A DNA stretch of 64,000 nucleotides. It comes from a virus. The position numbers and the translations under genes were made by a program. How positions within the stretch are numbered: the stretch's first letter is position 1; every line of letters begins with the position of its first letter. The notes below the pieces were generated by a model. The model ran no database searches. It was not told where the DNA came from and saw only the letters and a list, made by a program, of their open reading frames with translations. Location: IMG/VR virus record IMGVR_UViG_3300013132_000046, positions 1 to 64,000 of that record; one strand, 5' to 3'. Below are positions 24,252 to 31,400 of this stretch, piece by piece.

Positions 24252-24533
24252 TACCTATAACTGTTGTACAAGTCGGTAAGCCTTGCACATGAGTCTATAT
24301 GTTATTCAGATATACCCTATAGACAGGATATATCTAAAGAGGGTGTTTACAGTTCCCACAAACATGATCAAGTGTTTATAGGTAACACATAACTGCGTGT
24401 TTTCAATACACGCATCGAATGCTTTTCTATGAAGAAGGCTGTAGAGGCATTGGCCAGCCTACTAAAGGTTATCTTATACGCAAAGCGTAAAATAGGGAAC
24501 CACCCTCAAAGATGCCAATACGACATCTTTAGT

Positions 24534-24568
24534 AAAGATATCCCACAGGTTTCCCCGTGGGATACCAC
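24534..24568 (-). repeat. 35-bp exact repeat forming a GAAA hairpin, copy 2
   Basis: Same 35 bases as copy 1, 317 bp away. The identical loop sequence is a GNRA tetraloop, which usually docks into a receptor helix in large RNAs. Confidence 0.9.
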
Positions 24569-24872
24569 GCTAGACTTGGTTCTAGCACGGGTGGAATGTA
24601 CCACCTATATCTTCGGTCTTGGTTATACTGGCGGAAGCGCACCAGTAGAGATCTCTGCAGCCTTGATGGGCATTACCCCGGGCCGTGGCTTGGCTGGGAT
24701 TTTAACCGTGTTTTAAGCCACAGTCAACCACTAGTTTGTTGCCCTAGTTGGCTTAATCCAACTACCCGGGCAGGGCTGGCACCTAGAATGCCATTAGAAG
24801 CCACGGAACTGGTGACCCCTACCATGTGGGGGTTGACCAGTGCATGACCTCTAATGGAAGCCTAGGGGCTTG

Positions 24873-24917
24873 GTATAAAAGCAGGGGCACCCAAGCAAGA
24901 TTGCCTGGATGCCCCTG
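24873..24917 (-). terminator. Terminator after the 89-residue gene
   Basis: Long hairpin (CAGGGGCA/TGCCCCTG continued by a second helix with one mismatch) followed on the minus strand by CTTTTATA. It separates the early G+C-rich unit from the structured RNA region. Confidence 0.82.
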
Positions 24918-24935
24918 TTTCGTCTGTTTCCAGCG

Positions 24936-25205
24936 TCAGAGCTGGGGTTCGGACTGGGTTTCAATCAGTCCACGGGCTTCAGCCTCGGCCAAGATCCCCT
25001 GAATCTTCGATTCGGAGGTGACCTTACCGCGCTGGACCTGGATGACCAGATTCAGCAGCTCCTTGTCGCCCATCCGGGTGTAATCCACAATCTGCGGACG
25101 GGGGAGGGCCACAATGGCCTTCGACGTAAAGGTGATGTTGATGGGCATCACCAATCCTTTCTGGGAACCACTGATGATAGTGAACATTCCCTTTGGGTCC
25201 AACAT
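24936..25205 (-). CDS. Unknown 89-residue protein of the G+C-rich island
   Basis: Beta-rich N-terminal half (GMFTIISGSQKGLVM, INITFTSKAIVALP) and a helical C-terminal half (DKELLNLVIQVQRG, IQGILAEAEARGLIE). The first ATG is preceded by a perfect 14-base palindrome rather than a ribosome binding site; an ATG six codons later follows AAGGGA closely, so the start is uncertain. It lies downstream of the second RNA polymerase and a structured leader. No family recognised. Confidence 0.65.
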   Translation of the reverse strand: MLDPKGMFTIISGSQKGLVMPINITFTSKAIVALPRPQIVDYTRMGDKELLNLVIQVQRGKVTSESKIQGILAEAEARGLIETQSEPQL

Positions 25206-25212
25206 CAGCAGC

Positions 25213-25370
25213 CACTCGCGCGAGTGATCTTACTGATGTAAAATCGCAAGAGTGGCGCGACGCGAAGCGGAGTCGCCACAACGGGAGGGCAACCAGAGGC
25301 AAGCCCTGCGCTGAACGGAGCGTGTGGCTCCGTAAAGTCCGCTCTAGGGGCACTTATCCCTAGGGGATAA
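25213..25370 (-). promoter_or_regulatory. Structured leader between RNA polymerase 2 and the 89-residue gene
   Basis: Five hairpins in about 160 bases: 25213-25226 (6-bp G+C palindrome), 25252-25279 (6 bp), 25286-25307 (5 bp), 25316-25332 (6 bp) and 25354-25370 (7 bp, 3-base loop). No open frame. Probably a regulatory or processed untranslated RNA. Confidence 0.55.
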
Positions 25371-25409
25371 TATTATTAGTTAATTGAACCTATGAGTCAG
25401 GTTATTGGC

Positions 25410-27299
25410 TTAGCCCATGAAGTTGCGGGAAGCCATGAAGCGATGCTCGTTGATGGGCTTCCATCCCTCCTTCCAGATCTTGTGGTTGAGGTGGACCTGG
25501 TACTGAGCCAGGTTGTTTGCAAGGCGGGGTTCGGTCATGTACATCTTCTTGTACAGAACCTTCCACGCCATCTTGACGAAGCGCACACCCGCACAGGAAG
25601 TGCCGTGCGAGTCATGGATTGGTGAGTATGGCAACCCCTTGATTGCCATGAGCCGAGCGATGCCTGCCACATGGGCAGCATCTTCCGAGTGAATCACCAG
25701 CGGCGGGGCTGCGCTGGCCTGCTTGATCAGCTTACGCTTCATCAGCGTAACCTTGATCTTGCGGTCCCCAACCTCAAACTCCACGCGGTTGGGCTTTTCA
25801 TCCTTGTCCCAGTCGTACTGGAACACGAATGACTTGGCACCGTTGTGGTGATGCCAAGTGAAGACCTGGCCCTTGTCATGTGCCTTGCTATAGGCATCAC
25901 GAACCAAGCGGATAAACTCCCTCAACTTGGGGAACATCCGCAACAGTGCCGCATGGTACGCCTTGGAAACTTCCAAGGCATCCTCCCATGCCGTGTCCAG
26001 CCTGCCAACCCAAACATCAATCCAGTCTGGGTTGAATGCCTCTGGGTCCTTGGCCAACAATGCCTTGGCCTTCTTTGGGCAATAGTTATTGCCCTCTGAG
26101 ATGCGGTCCCAGTCATCTCCGTCCTTGAGGATGAGGCCCTTGGCCAAGCCGCCCGTTCCTGCGCCATAACCAAGGCGCATGACAAAGTACTTGGCCTCTT
26201 CAGGGTGGAAGAACTCCAACAAGGTTCCGCCATAGCCAGCCTGTGCTGACTTGGCAACCTCCTTGTACAATGACTTCTTCCTCTTGGTGCCACCAAGGTT
26301 GGTGTACCAAGCCAAGGTTGAGTCACCGCACAGCCCAGCAATGCGCTGATAGCCATCGCTGGTGCAGTCTTGCTGGAACACATAGGACGTTGCCCCCGTG
26401 TCTTCCAGCTCAGCCATTGCCACGGCCAATTCAAACCGGGCAACGATCTTGGTGACCTTGCAGCCGAACCAGTCAGCCGCACTCTGGAGATGGGCAATAG
26501 CCCCATCTCGTGGGTGGAAGGGCTGTTCCTGGGTAGGAACAAACCCAATCTTCTCCGACTCCGCATGGGTCATCGCCATGCGGACGCGGAAGATCAGTTC
26601 ACGGTAGTTACGGGGAGTAACCCCATCCTCCTTGGCAACCGCCCAGCAAGCTGCCAAGTTTGCCGCCTTGTCTTTACCAAGGCTGTAAGCCTTGGCGTAG
26701 CCCATCAGGCTACGAACCAACACACCGCCCATGTGGGCAAGCGTGTCGGGGAAGTAGAAGCGGCGACGCTTGAAGCAGTAGAACCTAAACACATCGGTCC
26801 CCTGCTTCTCGGCCTGTGCCACAGCCTTGAGAGCCGTGGCAAACTTCAGCCCTCCGCCTTCGGCACCCGGCATCTTCTGCCCAATGCTGTACAGGCGGGA
26901 AGAACCAAACGCCTTCAGGAATCGGAGTGCTTCCGGCCTGAAGGCGTACTGTACGCCCTGAAGGAAGTTCAGGGTGTCTGCGTCTGATGCAGACAATCCG
27001 GGCATTTCCTCCCAAACAGGAGGTTCTGCCCGAGTCAAGAGCGCAGTCTTGGGCACAACCCAGATGCGCTCTGAACGATGGCCGTCATCCGTGACCACTT
27101 GCTCACGGCTGATGGCGTACTCAGGCCGCAGCAGCAGCTGCTCCACGGCCTTCTTGGCGGCAGCTCCCAGCTCTGCCTCATTGCCAAGGAACGTGCATGC
27201 GTCCTTGGCGACGGCCCAGCACCGCTGGATGGTGAGCGGGTATGTTACCCGCTGAACCAGCGCGCTGAGCATTGCACTGACAATCTTCTTATTGGTCAT
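25410..27299 (-). CDS. Second, compact divergent single-subunit RNA polymerase
   Basis: 629 residues against 883 in T7. Motif A is QDCTSDGYQ (Asp311, Gly316, Gln318), motif B EAKYFVMRLGYG (Lys370, Tyr378-Gly379 at T7 spacing), motif C IHDSHGT (Asp563), and HSEDAAH (537-543) matches T7 HSQDGSH. The DxxGR motif is reduced to FKRRRFY (Arg180, Tyr182 kept, Asp and Gly lost), and the T7 Arg627 position is Pro366. The N-terminal promoter-binding domain is much shorter. Both catalytic Asp and the Lys/Tyr remain, so it may be active, presumably with different promoters. GAGGTAACC before the ATG. G+C-rich unlike the rest. A DNA-templated role is inference. Confidence 0.85.
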   Translation of the reverse strand: MTNKKIVSAMLSALVQRVTYPLTIQRCWAVAKDACTFLGNEAELGAAAKKAVEQLLLRPEYAISREQVVTDDGHRSERIWVVPKTALLTRAEPPVWEEMPGLSASDADTLNFLQGVQYAFRPEALRFLKAFGSSRLYSIGQKMPGAEGGGLKFATALKAVAQAEKQGTDVFRFYCFKRRRFYFPDTLAHMGGVLVRSLMGYAKAYSLGKDKAANLAACWAVAKEDGVTPRNYRELIFRVRMAMTHAESEKIGFVPTQEQPFHPRDGAIAHLQSAADWFGCKVTKIVARFELAVAMAELEDTGATSYVFQQDCTSDGYQRIAGLCGDSTLAWYTNLGGTKRKKSLYKEVAKSAQAGYGGTLLEFFHPEEAKYFVMRLGYGAGTGGLAKGLILKDGDDWDRISEGNNYCPKKAKALLAKDPEAFNPDWIDVWVGRLDTAWEDALEVSKAYHAALLRMFPKLREFIRLVRDAYSKAHDKGQVFTWHHHNGAKSFVFQYDWDKDEKPNRVEFEVGDRKIKVTLMKRKLIKQASAAPPLVIHSEDAAHVAGIARLMAIKGLPYSPIHDSHGTSCAGVRFVKMAWKVLYKKMYMTEPRLANNLAQYQVHLNHKIWKEGWKPINEHRFMASRNFMG

Positions 27300-27319
27300 G
27301 GTTACCTCTAAGAAAACTT

Positions 27320-27399
27320 GTGGTCATTTAAACTGTTGACCACTTGCAGTTACCCCAAAGGGGAAGCCCAAGGTAAGACACTTAAGCCTTACCTTGGGG
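27320..27399 (-). repeat. Three-hairpin intergenic element, copy 1 (before RNA polymerase 2)
   Basis: On the minus strand: a 10-bp hairpin (CCAAGGTAAG stem), a CCCC/GGGG hairpin and a 7-bp hairpin (GTGGTCA stem, loop with CAGTTTAAA). It lies 20 bases before the polymerase start. A second copy at 27761-27835 keeps the three stems with changed bases. Confidence 0.8.
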
Positions 27400-27404
27400 T
27401 AAAG

Positions 27405-27734
27405 TCAGCGAACGCAGGAGATCAGGCGGTTAACATTGAATGACCGCTTCTGTGGAGATCTCCCGCTTGGGATTTCAAAACCAACAACACACTGCCCAAC
27501 AACCTCAGTAACGATGAACTCGTCAAACCGCCGAAATTCACCATCAATCTTCATGAACCGGACTGAGTACAGCCGATCACCGGGCTGAAAGACGTGCCCG
27601 ATGAACCACGGCTGCGGGTTCCGATTGTATCCCGCTGCCTTTTTTTCTTCCTCCGAGGTTGTGAGGAAGATAGCAATCATGCCACCCAGGATGAGGAGGA
27701 CAGCCGCAAAGCAGATGTAGAACAAGATTTCCAT
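27405..27734 (-). CDS. Membrane-anchored unknown protein, 109 residues
   Basis: N-terminal hydrophobic helix (MEILFYICFAAVLLILGGMI) then a soluble beta-rich domain (HVFQPGDRLYSVRFMKIDGEF, EFIVTEVVGQCVVGFEI). I start at the ATG after GAAAGCGAG, a site also found before the next upstream gene. Lies between the two three-hairpin elements. The soluble part has an SH3- or KOW-like strand pattern, but I cannot name it. Confidence 0.62.
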   Translation of the reverse strand: MEILFYICFAAVLLILGGMIAIFLTTSEEEKKAAGYNRNPQPWFIGHVFQPGDRLYSVRFMKIDGEFRRFDEFIVTEVVGQCVVGFEIPSGRSPQKRSFNVNRLISCVR

Positions 27735-27760
27735 CTGAGTCTCGCTTTCAATCAAGGCTA

Positions 27761-27835
27761 GGCCATTTGAACTGTGGCCCTTACAGTTACCCTAAACAGG
27801 GAATCCCAAGGTAAGACACTTAAGCCTTACCCTGG
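27761..27835 (-). repeat. Three-hairpin intergenic element, copy 2
   Basis: Same order of hairpins as copy 1: 10-bp stem, CCCT/AGGG stem, GGCCA/TGGCC stem, with shared ACACTTAAG and CAGTT loops. It begins 27 bases before the start of the 109-residue gene. Confidence 0.8.
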
Positions 27836-27848
27836 AGTAGTACTGCGA

Positions 27849-28283
27849 CTATCTAACAAATTCTTCGTGCTCGCACGGCTTCGAGACCAACTCATCATGT
27901 GGAATCACCGGATATGGTGATTCGACAAAACCATAAAACTTGTTAACCCATGGAGCGGGAATCCGCATCTTGTCCCATGTAACATAGGCATAGTACCAGT
28001 CCCGCATGACCCATGTTGATGTAACTACGTCGAGAAGCGTAATTGCTTCTCCGTTAATTTCGACAAAATCTAGAAATGGTTCCTCGCCCCACACCCACCC
28101 TTTGATGTAGGTGGGATCTCCCCTAACAATCCTGGACAACAGTGAACGAACACTCCAACACTCCCTTGCTAGGCGCAACCAACGCACGCGCTGGTTGCGT
28201 TCGCGGTAATGCTGGGTTTCGGACGAAACAATGGACAGAATCAAACGAACCCACAACTCAATGGTAACAAAGAAGTGCTTCAC
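27849..28283 (-). CDS. Unknown protein, first gene of the G+C-rich early island
   Basis: About 144 residues from a GTG that has AGAAAGCGAG in front, as in the next gene; a longer TTG start is possible. Amphipathic N-terminus (FFVTIELWVRLILSIV), an Arg-rich middle and a Trp/Tyr-rich C-terminal half (VMRDWYYAYVTWDKMRI). No family recognised. It is the first gene after the late module, the place where T7-like phages carry host-takeover proteins. Confidence 0.55.
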   Translation of the reverse strand: MKHFFVTIELWVRLILSIVSSETQHYRERNQRVRWLRLARECWSVRSLLSRIVRGDPTYIKGWVWGEEPFLDFVEINGEAITLLDVVTSTWVMRDWYYAYVTWDKMRIPAPWVNKFYGFVESPYPVIPHDELVSKPCEHEEFVR

Positions 28284-28406
28284 GATCAAACTCGCTTTCT
28301 GGTACAAATGTACCAAATTCAAGCCAAAAACCCAGGGCTACGGGGGAAAATTACCAACGATGATAATCTATCCACCCCGACGAATTTTTTTGACCCCTAA
28401 GTCGAT
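28284..28406 (-). other. Intergenic region at the late/early boundary
   Basis: Short non-coding stretch with a run of seven A on the minus strand, a CCCCC run and GTCGGGGTGG. Base composition changes abruptly here. In T7-type genomes the terminal repeats and the first host-type promoters lie between the last late gene and the first early gene, so this is the likeliest place for them, but I see no diagnostic site. Confidence 0.35.
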
Positions 28407-31400
28407 TTACAGTAAAGCTTCTGGTGCCTGTATTGGCTGGTTAGCCTTTTGTAAATCTACGGATGTGGAAGTTTGTTGTGGTTGTGGTTGCTGTGGTTGT
28501 GGCTGTGGCAACTGTGGTTGCTGTGGTTGTGGCAATTGTGGTTGCTTAGGTTGTGGCAATTGTGGTTGCTGTAGTCTTTCCGAACTACGCTTCAAGTATT
28601 CTTCTAGATGTCTTTTTGGAATATTATTATATTGTGTTTCTCCTCGCAATACTGCTGGATACTCTGGGAACATTTCCCTAATTAGTGCATTTGTTGTATC
28701 TTCTACTGGTGTAGACATTGAATCTATAATTGCGGATATGTCTCCCTTGGCTCCTCTATACGAGCCTCCTGAGGTTGGTGAGCTAGTTCCCCATGCTTGT
28801 GCTACGGCTACTCTAATTGGTAGTGAGTAACCGTTGGCAATTAGCCAAGGCCCCAATGCTTTATAAGCGGCCCAGGTTTTTGCATCCCAAGTTTCTTGTG
28901 GTGATGCAAATGCTTCAACCATTTTGTATATATCTTTAAATTGTTGCATTAAGCCAGCTTCAGCAACAGAGCTAAGCATACCACCCTGTGATCTACCGGT
29001 TGCTGCTGCTATACTAGCATTAGCAATTAACCCTAGTATGTTATTACTAAATATTGGATTACGCATAACATACCTAGCAATTTCGCTGATATTGTCTCTT
29101 CTATTAAGTTTTTCTAGGATATCTTCATAACTTAATGTGCCTCTAGCCAAAGCAAGTACAAGGTTATAAGTAAAGTCTAGTAAACTTGCAGTAGCAAGCA
29201 TCATACCCATTTTTGGAAAACTAGCTGTACTACCTCTTCTAATTATTTGCTGAGCAACAAACAAAGAAGTATATGATTTATAGAATGTTAGTAGATCGGT
29301 AGCTAAGTTATCACTTCGTGGGGCATCTAGTGCTTTACGGACAACCATACCTCTTGTTGTGTTAAATTCTTGGAATTTAGCCATAGCTGTTTTAGCTAGA
29401 CTTAGTTCAGCTAGTAATTCATTCCTAGTTAAGAATGGTCTTGGTAGTGGTCCGGTTGATCTTGGTGAGGTTGAGTCTTTTAGTTCTAGTTCGACATCCA
29501 TCATATCTTGGAATAGAATAACACCTCTAAATGTATTCTTTTCTGTTCTGATATATCGCAATGCCTCTAGTCTCTTGCCCTCCAGTAAACCAGATTGAAT
29601 TATATATACAGCAACTTCTTGGTCAATAAAACCTAACTTGTTTTGCCGCAGTAATTCTTTAATTTGACCAACTGTGGTTGGTTTAGTTGCGGCAGCTCTA
29701 TAGGCATCTCGGAATCTATTAAGATGTCCCATTCTTTCTAGTTTAACTATTAATCTATTACCGGCAGCATCCATAGCAACTCTTACAGATTTCATTGCAC
29801 TGGAGTTGGAACGGGATCTATTTAGTTTCCATCTATCCCAGAATCCTAATTTTTCAATTAGATCTGAAGATGGATCCATAGATAAGAGATTGCTTGGTAG
29901 CATTGGTGAAGTAGTTTCTTCAACAAATGATAAAGTATTTTGAGCAAGTCTTCTAATCTTTCTTTGTCTGATTGGGAAGAATTGTCTTTTTGTTCTTCCA
30001 CTTGCGTCTGTTACTTTTCCTGGGAAACCAGAAGTATCTACTATAGCATTTGCCGCATTAACTATACCATCTTCTGCCATATCTCTTAGGAATCTAAAGG
30101 AAGATATAACACCAACAAACGGGTTGCTTTCTTGGAACATTTGCGACATTGTACTCATTACACCCTCTACCATATAAGTAGCTGTGTTGATATTCATACC
30201 GAACCGCATTAATACAAGTGTTTTAGCTCGGTTGTTCCAATCTGCTAGGCTTTGGCCCATGTCTGTGGTATCTCGTACTAGATTACCCTTTGTTTCTAGT
30301 AGCGCAAGTCTAAGTCTATTGATACCTTGACGCATTAAAGCGTTGTTATCAATCTTTAGGTTTCTTTCTCCACGTTGATCAAATAGGGTAATGTTTCTGC
30401 TATTGGAATTAACTGTTTGATCATTCTCAGCTTCAAACATATCTAAGATCTGAGATATATTGAAGTATGCATTTGGAATACCTGATAGCTGCTGAACCAT
30501 TTTACGTTCAATAGCATCATATGCAATCTTACCAGTACCCTTAGCCAATGTTGATAGATTTGTTTCAAACAACTTAAGCATGTTTGGGTTAGTTGATAAG
30601 AATACATCTCTGCTGGTTAGGAATACAGAATCCTGTTTAAATAGCGCAGAAGACTTTGTAACTCTATTTAGGAACTCAATGGTTAGTACATCAGATGGAC
30701 CCAAGATACCAGTCATTTCTCCAGTTAAACCATGTGGCATGTTTCTATCAGAAATACTAAAGTGTTTCCTTACGTCATCTCTTTGGAACTTAGTATTCCA
30801 TCTTTCGGCTGTTTTTTCATCTGTTGGAATTAGGAATGCTTTCTTAAAAGCTAGTACAACCATGTCCATATTTTGGGTTGTCATTCCACCAAATGTTTTT
30901 TCTAAGGTAACATCACCATCTCTAGTTTGCCACAGTATTTTATGAATTATTTCCTGTACATCTTTATGGATTCTAACCAAAGATTGTGTAGAAGCATAAT
31001 CTGCTACTGTTGTAATACCTGTTCTACCAATTGATTGTTTTGCAGCTGTTCTTACAGCCCAATTTATAATTGCTTCTCTACCACCATTAGCAATAGTATC
31101 CTTACCGGAAATAATATCAGCCACAACCTTGTTTAAAGATGCTTCATCTGCTACTAGCATTTCTTCTGGATTTAGTGGAATTATTCCAGAAGTATATCCT
31201 AATAGTGGAGAGAATGTCGCATACTTCCCATTAGTATCTAACATTGCTATATTCTTATTAACCAGTTCTTGTTTAATTATATCAAACGCATCTCTAGCTA
31301 GGTTACGATCCTGTAATAATGAAGTATCTCTTAGTCTAACCGGGAACACATCATTTTTACTAGTTTTTTCTAACATGCCTACTTGGGTTTGTAGCTCTAC

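Larger units (their letters stand above)
23740..24870 (-). ncRNA. Candidate large ornate structured noncoding RNA
   Basis: No convincing gene exists here on either strand, yet perfect stems follow one another. Examples: 23740-23765 (5 bp), 23770-23796 (7 bp), 23799-23819 (8 bp), 23855-23882 (9 bp), 23912-23943 (10 bp), 23945-23959 (6 bp), 24394-24414 (7 bp), 24477-24489 (5 bp), 24508-24530 (7 bp), 24569-24586 (6 bp), 24590-24605 (5 bp), 24626-24647, 24685-24721 (7 bp), 24746-24763 (6 bp), and a nested arm 24782-24866 whose outer helices are 5 and 8 bp and whose inner helix is 6+5 bp. Several loops pair elsewhere, making pseudoknots. The repeated GAAA-loop hairpin has a G-U pair only if read on the minus strand. 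Size, density and phage setting recall the GOLLD and ROOL classes, but membership is not shown. Ends are approximate. Confidence 0.75.

Noticed and set aside
24217-24568. A CRISPR array
   Set aside because: Only two copies of a 35-bp palindromic unit 317 bp apart, with no regular spacers and no cas genes.
24429-24847. Two overlapping plus-strand frames of 95-96 codons in the structured region
   Set aside because: They run straight through perfect hairpins and the 35-bp repeat, have no neighbours on the plus strand and no protein-like segments. They fit chance frames in a structured RNA.
23740-24870. A self-splicing intron (group I or II) or a hammerhead ribozyme
   Set aside because: No group II domain V, no consensus CTGATGA/GAAA hammerhead core and no clear group I P7 elements could be found by eye, and no interrupted gene flanks the region. 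A covariance-model search would settle it.
26370-26987. Long plus-strand frames opposite the second RNA polymerase
   Set aside because: G+C-rich codon use in the real gene removes stop codons from other frames. The minus-strand frame has the polymerase motifs.
28231-28830. A 199-codon plus-strand open frame with many Cys-Gly-Cys repeats
   Set aside because: It is the antisense of the Pro-Gln repeat at the end of the giant minus-strand gene. It has no plus-strand context, and the repeat alone creates the Cys-rich pattern.
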